Source: Ligula intestinalis
Lineage: Eukaryota; Platyhelminthes; Cestoda; Diphyllobothriidea; Diphyllobothriidae
NCBI GenBank assembly: GCA_036362985.1
Contig: JAYGXS010000003.1
Span: 49,168,423 to 49,232,422, forward strand
DNA length: 64,000 nt
Reading direction: 5' to 3'
Shown here: positions 11,070-22,638 of the stretch, in pieces
Layout of the letters: every line of letters starts with the position of its first letter
Position numbering within the stretch: the stretch's first letter is position 1
Translations under genes and position numbers: made by a program
The notes under the pieces: model-generated
What the model saw: the letters and a program-made list of their open reading frames with translations, nothing else
The model's database searches: none
What the model was told of the DNA's origin: nothing

Positions 11070-12358
11070 CTATCGTAGAAGGAGAGGCAGGGCAGGTATG
11101 AATCCTCAAAATAACTATGCCAATACAAGAGGTTGACAAGAGCGTTTTACTTTTTTTTGTCCGTAGAAAACTTTAGTTTTTTTCAGGCAAAAAGCGTAGC
11201 TAGAGGAGCCTTTTTTCGAAAATTTTATAACAAAGCAACGAGGATGAATTGAGGCCTACAGTGGTTGTGATAGACTCATTCAACCGAATCTGTGAGTGTT
11301 TGTCTTCATCGCAAACTGCACAAAGCCAATTGCTTAATGCTAATATAGTAGGGTGCCTTCCCATGCCATATGCCTCCACAAAACTATATCTGAGTTTGAT
11401 CAAATATTACATGTTAAACATTGAAGAAGAAGATGAAAAAGAAAGAGTAGAAAACTAATAAGAAGAAGTCTTTTCGATGACCGATACCATGGCTTTATTC
11501 ATCGGAGTTTCTCAACTCTTATTGGAGTCCATCATCAGCAATAAAGGTGGCAGCAAAACAGGCACCGGTTATAGGGAGCAAGGACCAATCAAACACTAGC
11601 ATTACCAGTCTAAAGGTGACTGCGCAGGCTTCTGTATGCTAGCTCCAGATCGATAAATCGATTGAAAGAGCTCACACCTGAAGTCAAGGCTTCAGTCATT
11701 TCCCTACTGACCCAGCTTCTAGCGTGGGCGATTATCTCCATGGCTGCGAAGTTAAAATGGTGGACCGTTTCGTATGTGTGGGCAGTCACTTCTGGTAGTC
11801 CGCCCACGTCTTACAGCCAGCCTATGCTCGATTCTTGAAAAAATGTGAATAAATATTTTAAAATGTGACCTTAGGATAAGGGACGACTAGATCGTACGCA
11901 CATCCGAAAAACGAATCTTTCATCGGACACTACTACCTCCCGAAAACCAAGCCCTAAGTAGATCCCGATCTGAGCCCTAAACCATCAGACAGACAAGCTC
12001 GGGCATACTCAATACGGTTTAGGAGAACTTATAAAACAGTCTCTAGTCTTTGGCCCATTCCTGCTCTCGGAGCACGAATGCAGTAAAAGCTGTGGAATTT
12101 TTAGCCTTAACAAGAGAGGGCCAAACATTTATATGCCAAACACTTGGATTCACAGTGATATGAGGTGCTGGTTTTTGCTAACGCTACAATGGTTATCATC
12201 CCTTTTGCTACTGCAGTGGTCGGTGTGGGCGATTTTACTGCCAATTTAGCAGTAACAGCGTGTCAGACAACATCGGCAGATGGACTCTTAGTATGAAGGC
12301 TTTTCAATGTACGCGTCAAAGTATTTTTCCTTTGTCTTAGTTCCGCAAATATTCCCAT

Positions 12359-12469
12359 GGTTAATAATAGAAGTCAGTTTTTTGGCAAAAAATTGTTATC
12401 AGCAACTCTTCATCAGACCAAACATTTGCAAGGGAAATTGACGCTGTACATAACAATAAAAGTTTGAAT
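12359..12469 (-). repeat. PLE pseudo-LTR, inverted left copy
   Basis: The reverse complement of the pseudo-LTR with several substitutions. At 12334-12358 the arm continues into sequence matching the start of the polyprotein gene (ATGGGAATATT...), which the right end of the element does not contain. Confidence 0.85.
12381..12422 (-). ncRNA. Hammerhead-like motif in the inverted arm, core mutated
   Basis: The same layout on the minus strand, but the invariant GAAA after stem II reads GATA and stem III is disturbed. This copy should be inactive if the others are ribozymes. Confidence 0.5.
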
Positions 12470-12526
12470 AGGTAGAAAAATCAATAACTATCTAACACGG
12501 GCGCTAATTGGCCAACGCGGACTATG

Positions 12527-13303
12527 TCAGTTTGCGCATGTAGGCCATGTCAGCGTGTTGGTTGAGGGATTGTCACTTGTTGGGAGGGGCGAAATCCTAT
12601 CGCCACCTGGTGTCGGTTTAGGCCATGGAAGTGACAGAGCTTGTGTCAGAGTCTTCTGACAACACAGCACTGGATTTGCTAGCCTTATAGCCACTGCTTC
12701 GGCTGTAGCAAGTATCCGTTGGCGTAGGCCTTTGGAAAAATTAGATGGTGTCCTGTAGACCACCTTAAAGGCTTCGTTAGTATCTACTCGATGGTTCGTA
12801 TCGACTAGATGTGCGAGAATAGCACTCGAGCTCGATCTAGTTTCACCTTTACTAAGCCAGGTCGGTATGTGCTCACGTACCCTCTTTTCGAGACGCCTCG
12901 TTGTACGGCCGATGTATCCCGCTCCACAGGAGCAAGTGAAAGAGTAAATGCACATTGATGTGGCCTTCAAAGGGAGTCTGTCTTTACCTCCCAATCGTAG
13001 GAGGGGAGAGTTCGTGAAGAACACCCGTAAGTTCGCCGCTGGGAAAGCGTTTGTGATTGCAGTCCTCAAGCGTCGTCTGACCAGCTCGCTGGTTGCATCG
13101 CCTAAGAAAAGCAGTCTTATGAACACGTATTTCTTTTCTGCAGTTAAAATGACAGGCTTTTTGGCGCGTTCATCAATATTTCTGCGAATGAACCTTTCCG
13201 GGTATCCATTTTCAATTAGTGTATGCTGCAGCTGTTGGAGTTCTGCTTCGACAGTTTCAGGAGAACAGATCTGTCGTATTCTAGCTGCTAATCCTTGGTC
13301 CAA
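12527..13303 (-). pseudogene. Inverted partial PLE copy: C-terminal GIY-YIG endonuclease region
   Basis: An open frame of 258 codons on the minus strand, nearly identical to the C-terminal part of the plus-strand polyprotein (visible difference: REHIPTW here, LEHIPTW there). It starts abruptly at a near-palindromic junction (AATCCTTGG-T-CCAAGGATT, about 13290-13308), where it meets the plus-strand pseudo-LTR. There is no promoter or own start, so it is a structural by-product of the insertion rather than a gene. Confidence 0.9.
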
Positions 13304-13305
13304 GG

Positions 13306-13417
13306 ATTCAAACTTTTATTGTTATGTACAGCGTCAATTTCCCTTGCAAATGTTTGGTCTGATGAAGAGTTGCTGAAAACAATTGTTTGCCAAAAAAACT
13401 GACTTCTAATATTAACC
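13306..13417 (+). repeat. PLE pseudo-LTR, internal (5') copy
   Basis: About 112 nt, starting ATTCAAACTTTTATTG and ending just before the polyprotein ATG. It matches 16137-16246 almost perfectly in direct orientation and 12359-12469 in inverted orientation. It contains a hammerhead-like core. Confidence 0.9.
13353..13394 (+). ncRNA. Hammerhead-ribozyme-like motif in the PLE 5' pseudo-LTR
   Basis: Identical in core and stems to the copy at 16184-16225. Two copies in direct repeat would allow self-cleavage to release a unit-length element RNA from a longer transcript. Confidence 0.6.
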
Positions 13418-16079
13418 ATGGGAATATTCGCGGAACTTAGACAATCCAAAGATCCCGCGGTGTTAAAGGAACTCAATGGATTCCTCAAGTTTGACACCAG
13501 ACTTGCTGAGGCAAACGTAACAGCCAAATTCCTATCAGAATGTATAGACCAAGGCGAATACCCAAGACAGTACTGGAAAAGTTTACGAAGAAACCATATA
13601 GCCGTTTCTCTGTCTGCACTAAGAAGACATGCAGAAAGTTACCTGGAGACTGTTAATGCCGGAATTATGAAACTTCAAAGAAACCGAAGTCAAAGAGCGG
13701 CGGTTCTCGACCGTCTTGAAACTCTAGAGCGAGTAGCGTTTGAATACTATGTACAAACAATAAGAAACAGAAAAATCGAGGCCAGGTGGACTAAACTTCT
13801 TCGAAGTATCCAACCAATAAAAGCACCGACCACCCTCCCAAACAATCCGGAGAGGTACGTGCATAACTATTCCTCAATCCGTCTTGACAAAACCCTCATA
13901 GAAGTACTATCCCTAGGCCCTAGATTATGTTTTGCACGAAAAAGGCTAAGACAAATGGAATTAGAAACTGAATTTGAGAGCCTCTTTAACCAAACCTCCG
14001 ATCTAAAATCTTCCATGCCTAAGGAAGTTGATTATCTAAAGTCAACCCTGGTTAACTGTTGCCAACAGTACTAAAGAAAGACTCCAATGAACAAAGGCCC
14101 CTTAACAAAAGCCCACCTTGATAGCCTAAAAGAGCTACGAAGAAATGAAAATATCGTGCTAACCAGACCAGACAAAGGATCTGGAATAGTACTGATGGAT
14201 AAAAATGATATCGTCGCAAAGCTAGAAGCAATTTTAGCAGATCATACAAAGTTCTCAAAAGCTGAGAAGGACAAAGATCGCACAGATACTGTTGAAGTTC
14301 AGCTGACTACAATTCTCAAAGACCTCCANNNNNNNNNNNNNNNNNNNNNNNNNNNNNNNNNNNNNNNNNNNNNNNNNNNNNNNNNNNNNNNNNNNNNNNN
14401 NNNNNNNNNNNNNNNNNNNNNNNNNNNNTCGCACAGATACTGTTGAAGGTCAGCTGACTACAATTCTCAAAGACCTCCATAAAGAAGGTCTTTTGACTGA
14501 CAAAGAGCTTGAAACACTAGGACTTGTAGGAACGACGATACCTAGAATGTATGGACTTCCAAAAATTCACAAACAGGGGCTACCCTTACGTCCTATCCTG
14601 GATATGAGAAACTCCCCTTACCACACCATTGCTAAATGGCAAGTAGAAAAGTTGAAACCTCTTGGAAGTTACATGTATCCTAGAAGCCTGAAAGATACAT
14701 TTGAATTTGTCAAAGCTATAAATAATATGAACGTTGCAAGAAGTAAGATGCTCTCATTGGATGTATCGTCACTATTCACCAATGTACCCGTGGCAGAAAC
14801 CATAAACTACCTCTGCGACGTTATTCGGGCCACGAACTACCAGATAGGTATGCCCGTGAAAACCCTCAAAGATCTCCTCACGCGATGCACACAAAATGTC
14901 CAATTTCTCTGCAATGGTCAGTTTTACAGACAGATTGATGGTGTGGCGATGGGCTCACCACTTGGACCGTTTCTTGCAAATGTCTTTATGGGCAAGATCG
15001 AGAAAACGAGTCTAGGGGACACCATCAATGACCTTGCATTTTACGGTCGATATGTAGATGATATCTTCTGTTTGACTGACCATAACACCGACATTGACGC
15101 CTTGGTCGCGAAGTTTAACAACGCTCACCTATCGCTCAAGTTTTCTGCTGAGACTGAAGTGGACGATGAAATTGCGTTCCTTGACGTCCTTCTGCGAAGG
15201 CAAGAGGATGGATCTATCCTACGCAGGGTTTTCTGAAAGAAAACCTGGACAGGACAATACACTAACTTCCACAGTTTTGTCCCCCTCAATATAAAACGAA
15301 ATCTGGTCCAAGGATTAGCAGCTAGAATACGACAGATCTGTTCTCCTGAAACTGTCGAAGCAGAACTCCAACAGCTGCAGCATACACTAATTGAAAATGG
15401 ATACCCGGAAAGGTTCATTCGCAGAAATATTGATGAACGCGCCAAAAAGCCTGTCATTTTAACTGCAGAAAAGAAATACGTGTTCATAAGACTGCTTTTC
15501 TTAGGCGATGCAACCAGCGAGCTGGTCAGACGACGCTTGAGGACTGCAATCACAAACGCTTTCCCAGCGGCGAACTTACGGGTGTTCTTCACGAACTCTC
15601 CCCTCCTACGATTGGGAGGTAAAGACAGACTCCCTTTGAAGGCCACATCAATGTGCATTTACTCTTTCACTTGCTCCTGTGGAGCGGGATACATCGGCCG
15701 TACAACGAGGCGTCTCGAAAAGAGGGTACTTGAGCACATACCGACCTGGCTTAGTAAAGGTGAAACTAGATCGAGCTCGAGTGCTATTCTCGCACATCTA
15801 GTCGATACGAACCATCGAGTAGATACTAACGAAGCCTTTAAGGTGGTCTACAGGACACCATCTAATTTTTCCAAAGGCCTACGCCAACGGATACTTGCTA
15901 CAGCCGAAGCAGTGGCTATAAGGCTAGCAAATCCAGTGCTGTGTTGTCAGAAGACTCTGACACAAGCTCTGTCACTTCCATGGCCTAAACCGACACCAGG
16001 TGGCGATAGGATTTCGCCCCTCCCAACAAGTGACAATCCCTCAACCAACACGCTGACATGGCCTACATGCGCAAACTGA
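13418..16079 (+). pseudogene. PLE reverse transcriptase-GIY-YIG endonuclease polyprotein, interrupted
   Basis: The ATG at 13418 sits in a good context (ACCATGG). The frame continues to TGA at 16077-16079 with in-frame TAA at 14072-14074 and TGA at 15234-15236. Recognisable parts are a charged N-terminal region, RT blocks (MYGLPKIHKQGLPLRPIL, SLDVSSLFTNVP, DGVAMGSPLGPFLANVF, the catalytic YVDD at 15051-15062, FLDVLLRR), and a C-terminal GIY-YIG nuclease with a Cys-rich entry (YSFTCSCGAGYIG, about 15658-15698) followed by EHIPTWLSKG. In PLEs the two domains carry out cleavage and reverse transcription at the target. The 100-N gap at 14329-14428 falls between the N-terminal part and the RT. If the duplicated ~51 bp beside the gap are collapsed, the frame is continuous and gives about 836 codons, normal for the family. 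Confidence 0.93.
14329..14428. other. Assembly gap of 100 N, flanks duplicated
   Basis: Exactly 100 N. The ~51 bases before it (14278-14328) recur after it (14429-14479) with one substitution. The gap is probably a placeholder between overlapping contig ends, not missing sequence. Confidence 0.9.
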
Positions 16080-16136
16080 CATAGTCCGCGTTGGCCAATT
16101 AGCGCCCGTGTTAGATAGTTATTGATTTTTCTACCT

Positions 16137-16246
16137 ATTCAAACTTTTATTGTTATGTACAGCGTCAATTTCCCTTGCAAATGTTTGGTCTGATGAAGAG
16201 TTGCTGAAAACAATTGTTTGCCAAAAAAACTGACTTCTAATATTTT
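16137..16246 (+). repeat. PLE pseudo-LTR, 3' copy
   Basis: A direct repeat of 13306-13415 at the right end of the element, just after the stop codon and a short spacer. It ends in CTTCTAATATT, overlapping the start of the flanking direct repeat. Confidence 0.9.
16184..16225 (+). ncRNA. Hammerhead-ribozyme-like motif in the PLE 3' pseudo-LTR
   Basis: Stem I is TTTGGT (16184-16189) pairing with GCCAAA (16220-16225). It is followed by the core CTGATGA (16190-16196), a weak stem II (AGAGTTGCT), GAA (16206-16208), stem III AAC-AATT-GTT (16209-16218) and a cleavage-position U (16219). Order and spacing fit a type I hammerhead. Hammerheads in PLE pseudo-LTRs are established in animals. Stem II is poor and the UUU cleavage triplet is not optimal, so activity is uncertain. 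Confidence 0.6.
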
Positions 16247-17280
16247 TCCTTTCTCGCTTCAAATGAGCAGGTATTTCTATCTACCCTTCCTTGTGTCCAC
16301 ACTGCTTAAGTTCAATCAAATGTTGCGAAAGTCTAACACCGCAGATTTCCTTTTAAGCGCTTTTCCCATTTCCATTATAGTAAGGTGGTGATGAAAGCCA
16401 AAATTGGATTCAATATTTGTCGGGGCTTCATAGCCATATTTTTTTTCATTTCACTTTGCTAGCGCTGCAAAAACTCTCACTCTTTACATCTTTCCGTCCT
16501 CATGATATCCGCTTTATAGTAACATCCGGAGCAAGACGCCTATGGCGGCCGCCACGATAAATAAGGTTAGTAGGAAGATTAATGACTGTGGAAGCGTCCT
16601 TTGCTGATGCAGTCATCGGAAGCATACCCAGATTCTTTTGACGTTTATGGCTATGAGTGGTACTCAAACATGGTATCAGGTGTTTAAACTGCAGGCAGTT
16701 ACTTTGACAGTGAGAGGGTTTGTTCCGGTGTCCGCGTGCGGCACTAGCGAGTGGGGTTTTGGCGTCAACTTCAAATATTATCGTCGGTAAGACGAACCCT
16801 TCAACTAAATCTTACCATAAAATCCATATGTAACAAAAGATAGCGCCCAGCTCAGTGCTGTGCCTTATGTCCGGCGGGTGATAACTCATCCTACGCAATG
16901 TCTTTTTAATGGGTCACTAATAAAACCTACGCCCAATGGAGAAAAATAGTTGCTGGCCTTTGCTAAACTTCAAATGGAAGCCATCGGCCTCCATCGGTGC
17001 CGTAGAAAGCAACAGATCTAGGCAGGGTATTTTTGGGCAACAATTTGTTACTCTTCTTTGGTGTTATGTGTGTGTGTGTATGTGGCAGTGAGCTTTGTTC
17101 ACTGTTTTTTCAAACGCGGTGTGTTCTACTTAACAACCCTTTCAATCACACAACTGAGAAAAGGTTTCGCTAGATGCTTTGTAATACGTAATTACTGTGT
17201 CTTTTATAGGTGAAACTTAATTTATGTGAACCTCTTTACTTTGTTTTTATATATCTCGTGCGAAGAAGAAAACATAATCG

Positions 17281-17345
17281 CTAAGACGAAACTTTTATTA
17301 GCCAGACGTTTCAAAATCCGTGGCGGATTCTTCAGCAGAGACAGG
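17281..17345 (-). repeat. PLE-type terminus with hammerhead-like core
   Basis: The minus strand reads CTGAAGA, a stem (ATCCG-CCAC-GGATT) and GAAACGTCTGGC followed by AATAAAAG, matching the other family 2 ends. No PLE coding sequence is adjacent. Confidence 0.45.
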
Positions 17346-18529
17346 AAATTCACGCATTACTCGCATGTTTGCTTCTATTGTATCTTCCACTTTTTTATAT
17401 GCAGAATACTTCAAAGCATAGATACCGATTAAAGCCTTAAAAATTGACAGTAAACTTACTTGATTAACTTGGTCGAAGAAACATTTGAAGAGTTTCACTA
17501 ATGAATTGCTAACTAAGGACTAAACTTAGTTTTTAGCTTTAAAATAACCCATCAAAGGATTCAAATGGAATCTGTTCAGACATCCACCAAGCACTGGTCT
17601 GAGTGTCTGCAGAAATACGGCACCTCCAGGAATTGAGTTTGTCTTTAACTAGACTTGTTTATTTGGGCTGCCTTAAATAGCCGGTAAAATCAGTTCTGAG
17701 TAAAGACTTTGTCGAAAACAGGAGGTGAATTATGTTCCGTTTTCTCTTATAGAGTTTTGCTAAGCGCAGTTCACATCTTTGTATTACATGGAGTCTACAA
17801 AAAATAGTTGAACCTAAGATCAAGAAAATTCTTCTAAATTTCATATTGACTTTCGTTCGGAAAACGTAGGGACTTGAATCAGTTATGATTCACCTTAGAG
17901 AGCTAGTTTTGGGAAAGGGCATATCCAGAAGGAGCGGATGGGATCGCTGGAAAGAGATACTTATTGGTTCGACGATTCGGATTGCCACTCGAACCCGCCA
18001 CCAGCAAAAACAGCATACAAAGGTAGCATTGTCATCAATTAGCCAAAAGCCAAGATGTTCGCCGGCCAACAAGGCCTCCTTCGAATCCCAAAAGGAAAAC
18101 ACAACAGCAAGAGTCCAAGAATGGGATCTCGTTAAGTAAAACGTATTTTATGCAAACAAAGCATGCACACGCATGTACAAGATAAGCATACAATCAGACT
18201 TATCAGCTACTGTCCTCCAGAGGATAGCAGCTTGACTGGCTTTCTGACTCATCCGACTGGCAATGTAGAATCCTAACCATGGTCGCAACTAGCGGGTTAT
18301 CACGTGCACTGCACGAGGGCAGATAAATAGCATGGCGTGAGAAAGAGTCGCCAGGGCTGCGTGCGAGCTAGTCAATTAGGTTGGCCCCTACCAAGTATTC
18401 TGTTGGTAAATCGTCCTACAATGCTCTGATGCAGAAACAGGCTAAATCAATTTGGTTGCATTAAGAATGGAGTTGTAATGTCAGTTACATGATAGTCGGC
18501 GAACCAATTGCAGGAGAATGACCAGTTTG

Positions 18530-18605
18530 GCTCCAATACGATGGATTTTGTCGGGAATCCGAAACGTCAGGAAAATAAAACTCTTGTTTCAGTGGTCGCG
18601 TCTTC
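18530..18605 (+). repeat. PLE-type terminus (GAAACGTCAGG...AATAAAACTCTTG)
   Basis: It matches the right end of the 41.6-42.6 kb element over about 60 nt, including CGAAACGTCAGG and the tail AATAAAACTCTTGTTTCAGTG. The CTGATGA half of the core is not preserved. Confidence 0.5.
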
Positions 18606-19834
18606 TTTTATGCAAAATGGTTCTTAAAATATACCCCCTTGAGAGCGTTAGTTGTCAGATTGGATAGGATAGCACGGTTCAAAAACCAAGTTTTATGTTG
18701 TAGCAAAATCATTTTATGAAAATTGAATAAAGAAGAGAGTGAAACCTAACTGCTGTAAGCTATCGTAAACAAGACGGTGTACTAGATCGAAATGCGTAAT
18801 TTCGAACGTAACCTACAACGAGATCCGCCAGTTATCCTGTGTTTATGGGCGCAGACAGCGAGCTGCGGGTGAATTAAGCTCTTATGATTGCAGATTTAAG
18901 TAGTATCTGCCGCACTCTTTCCTCCCACCCTCACCTGGGCTGGATGGCAAGAAAGAGTCAGGATGAACAGAGGGGGTATTAGAAGAAATTTTAGGTAAAA
19001 CGTTAAATAGCTCGTCTACATGAACCATAGCCAACCTGGACCAGGGTTTCACAAAAGAATATTGGACGGTTTGGATCCCCTTCTGAGTAGAGTGCCACAG
19101 AGGTCACACTGAGAAAAAGCCGTTGAACTCTCATTCCTTTAGCCAGTCTGTGGCGACTCACTGCGCAGACGATCATCACGCGAAGGCTCACCGCTGCCCA
19201 CATGCGCACATGTACTGGCCGCCTACGCCCGTAGGTCTAGCCAATCCCCTGTCAAGGCCAACTCACAAAAAGGCTGCTCCAGATGCTGTTTTGATTCCCG
19301 TGGTCACCTCATTTCAGACGCGCCCCTATGGCATGTGGCTACTCGCTCATCTGTCAGTTAATTTTCTACTAACTATTCGATCTTCCTTCTGTACAGAATA
19401 ATCTGTTTCTTTCACTCTGGCCTCCCATAACTTCCCTTCTTTTGATGAACCAGACTTTTAGATCGCGGTTGTTAGGGTTTAAGTAAATTAACCCCCTGCG
19501 ATAAGTCATCCCATATACAAACACAATGTCGATCCCGAGGATGGAGTAAGCCCTCGGTGGACATCGTTAGAAACGACTGTCGAAATGTCGGGCTGACCTG
19601 AATCACGTGGAACGCGTTGGCTCTCGGCATATTAAAAAAGTCAATAAATTGCACGCGAATTTACCAGCTGAATATTGATATCAGCGGTAGTATTTCTGTT
19701 GTAACTCACCATACTAACAGCCTAGGTAGTATTTCTCTAGCTTATTTAGGCAGATTATTAAATAGTCACAAGCTAGTACTTTGCTTGCAGCGATGCCTAC
19801 TATTTCAGCGATGATACTCCTTTAAGCATTCAGG

Positions 19835-20010
19835 AATTCAAGTTAGGCAAACGTACGATTTCGATTAATCATCTTCAGGCGAATACAACACTATAAGGGA
19901 GGGTAGAGTGAACAAATTTTTAGACAACCACGCAGTATTAATTAGGGGGATAGGTGTGAAAGGTGTTAAAGGACCAAAGAGTTCAGATGCTAGGCATAAT
20001 AAGGGCCATT
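19835..20010. mobile_element. Short inverted-repeat element, copy 2, truncated
   Basis: A left end like ATTCAAGTTAGGCAAACGTACG, then AGGGAGGGTAGAGTGAACAA and TAATTAGGGGGATAG, as in copy 1. Similarity is lost near 20010, without a right terminal repeat. Confidence 0.55.
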
Positions 20011-22194
20011 CGCAAGGCGTTTGGCCAGGAACTAAGGCTCCCGTGGCCGAAATCCAACTCAGAATTTGTCCATGCACTTAGTACTTTGCCGCGAGACGGG
20101 GACGATATAGCAACAGCAAGTGTCCACACGCCACTAAACCGCAACGAGACAACGACAGCAGGCATCCATAGACTACCCACATCCTCACAAGACGATGACA
20201 CCTTGCGTCCTCACGCCCCCCCTCCTTAACACAACGCGAGCCGGGGACGACGGGGCGACGTGAAGTAATTGTCGGACCCCTCTCCTCCCTTTCCGCTCGC
20301 TGGTTCCGAAACATGACTTCAATCCAACCCGTTTGGTCCCTTAACACTTTGAAGTGACCTCGTATTCTAGGTCATGCTTTCCTCGCACGCTGCTGGGACA
20401 GGCCGCATATCTGGAATGTCCACCACGCGTGCGCACGAGACGATGTATAAAACCCTCGTTCAAGGTCACCCTCTGCCTGGACTTACTGGCCAACTACTTC
20501 CCAAGGCCAGTCCGCAAAGGACCTTAGTGCAGGAATTGTTTACGATCAGACACTCCTGGAGTGGCCCACCCACGGCTGGACTTGCACTCGTCTGGAAGTC
20601 GCTTACCCATTTCTCATTTTCAACTTCTTCTACATTTCATTAACTTATCGCTAACACTGTAGCCTTCCACGCCTTATATTATCAACAAGCTTACACTCGT
20701 TGGGATGTGTTCTACCTGATGATTAAAAATCAAAACGTATGTTCGGCTTACTTTACTTCCTGAATGCATAATATTTCCTCTGTCTTTTTCGACGCTGGCC
20801 AATTGCCTACTTACATTTGCGACTTGCCTTTGTTCCAAGGGATATAGTGTTGTTGGTGTCACGGAGAAGAGCAAAACTTAACATCTGGAGCTCTCAGCCA
20901 GTATATACTTAAAAGATATGCGAATGAGGTTACCGTACTTCCGTTTGGTTCTGCTTGCTACCGCTTTGTCATTTTTTTTCAGAAATTGTAATTGCATCTA
21001 TAGTTTACGAAACGTTTCCCACCTCTGCCTAAAAGACGCGACTTTTATATAAATTTGAACGAAGGGTGTTCTCAAAGCTTTTTTTAAAAATTAATTATAT
21101 GAACCAAACATTTGTAGAGTCACGAATTTGAGGGCAATTTAGCACGTGAATGTGTTGATCATGCCAGTTTTGTTCCAGATATGACTGTCTTGGCTCCTGC
21201 CATTCAGATGTATTCAAAGTTAGGTATGGGAATGCCTCGTTCGTTTTGCATGAATGAATCAAGTGGTTAACTTGTAGCCAGGTATGGCCAATACAGAGCC
21301 CTTGCAACTGTCAAAGTCGATGTCCAGCTGAATGTTGCAAAAATTGTACTGTAACATTGGGATTTTCTATAACTTGATCTGATAACTTTATGTTGGGGTG
21401 TTCCCACCGAGTGCAATCCTTCTGGAGATTGCACGCCCCAAAAACGCAAATTTATTTCCACAGACAACAATCACTGAACACTGGCGGTGTCTTAGAATTC
21501 ACCTATTACGTCACCGGTGGTAATGAGCATATTCTAACCTTTTTTTACTAAGTGGTGAGCATTCGAAGCTCGGCGTTCGAAATAAGATTTGCGAGCTCCG
21601 CAGAGTATCATCCATTCACACGATGCGTTTCCGTGGTTTATTCCGTAAACAGCTGTCTTCTTGTATCCTGCTGGGTGTGAGAAAAGCAGTTATCAGTTCC
21701 ATGCCAATGTTTATAGACATTCGTTGGCGTTCGCTGCGCATTAAGCAGGCGGTTTTCCATTGACAGTGTCGCGTTCTGTCAAATGGAAATTCTGTTCACG
21801 CAACAGCCTCAGGCGATTTAGCAGAACGCCTGATCTCGGGACTGCTGAATAGGGTACAAAGTTGTCAGTCTGTGCTCGCTTTTATATGACTAAATGTTGG
21901 GAACAGTTTGGTAGCCCGCGAAATAATGCCCCTGGTTTCCAGCATCTTTTGGACTACACGGTTCAAGTTTTACAGTTGCCACAAACCAAACTGATAACTT
22001 GTAGGGTACCATGTTGGCACACTGAATTTTGGTGGCAAGTTAATTTAAACTGAGGTTTCCCGAAAAGTGGGGAGAGTATGAAGTCAGTACGGGTTATCTT
22101 GAAGGAAAGAGCTTAATATCCGCTGCGAATTTTTCTCAATTGGGTCAACTTAATTATTTAAATCTGCCAAACCATCCTAAAAATTAGGGCTACC

Positions 22195-22340
22195 TAGTAG
22201 TCATTCTGGCGGATTCTAAATGAATGCTTAGGGAATCCTGCCTAGGCGGTCAGCTTAATATATCCGTAATGGTCGTGTACATACGGGCAGTAGGTTGAGA
22301 GGGTGAATCGACCCAAGTATAATTAAATTCAGGACTCACG
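22195..22340. repeat. Dispersed repeat, copy 1
   Basis: GGCGGATTCTAAATGAATGC, GCTTAGGGAATCCTGCCTAG and GGCGGTCAGCTT match 44800-44945, as does the TGAATCGACCCAAGTAT block. No coding or terminal structure is evident. Confidence 0.6.
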
Positions 22341-22638
22341 GTGGGCCTCAGTGTTCCACTTGAATAATTGCGGATGAGTGGCTATAGTTGCTCCAAGCAG
22401 GTTTATGCAAAAGTCTTCGTATTAGCCATTGCTCTGATAGGAATGTTGATCTCACCAAGTTAATGAACGGCGAATAACGGGGAATGTTGAATTTTTATGA
22501 CAACGAAAATGTTGCAATGTTCATTGCATGCAGCATTTTCGTAGATTTTCTACGCTTCCTAGTTTACTCGGGTGTTATTAATCTTGCGTTATTCCAGCTG
22601 TAACTACCTCATGCACCCGGACAGTGCTGCGAAGAATG

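Larger units (their letters stand above)
12334..16240 (+). mobile_element. Penelope-like retroelement (family 1) with inverted left arm, antisense in the EAG intron
   Basis: Order from left: an inverted copy of the element's 3' end (12334-13303); a pseudo-LTR (13306-13417); one reading frame for reverse transcriptase plus GIY-YIG endonuclease (13418-16079); a second pseudo-LTR (from 16137). A 12-bp direct repeat, TATTTTTCCTTT, flanks the composite at 12322-12333 and 16241-16252. This indicates one insertion event that includes the inverted arm. The first four bases of the repeat could also belong to the element. Pseudo-LTRs, a partial inverted copy and variable target duplications are known for PLEs. 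Two nonsense codons and a 100-N gap interrupt the frame, so this copy is not intact as assembled. The arms are almost identical, which suggests a recent insertion. Confidence 0.93.

Noticed and set aside
12948..13376. Plus-strand frame in the PLE left arm, mirrored at 15125-15658 on the minus strand
   Set aside because: Both are antisense shadows of the GIY-YIG coding sequence and exist twice only because the arm is duplicated.
14087..14446. Separate gene running into the N gap
   Set aside because: It is the same frame as 13418-14074 after one nonsense codon. The residues after the N are an artefact of the gap phase.
19123..19401. 92-codon plus-strand frame
   Set aside because: No recognised domain, no splice context and no conserved composition. 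It is not enough to call a gene.
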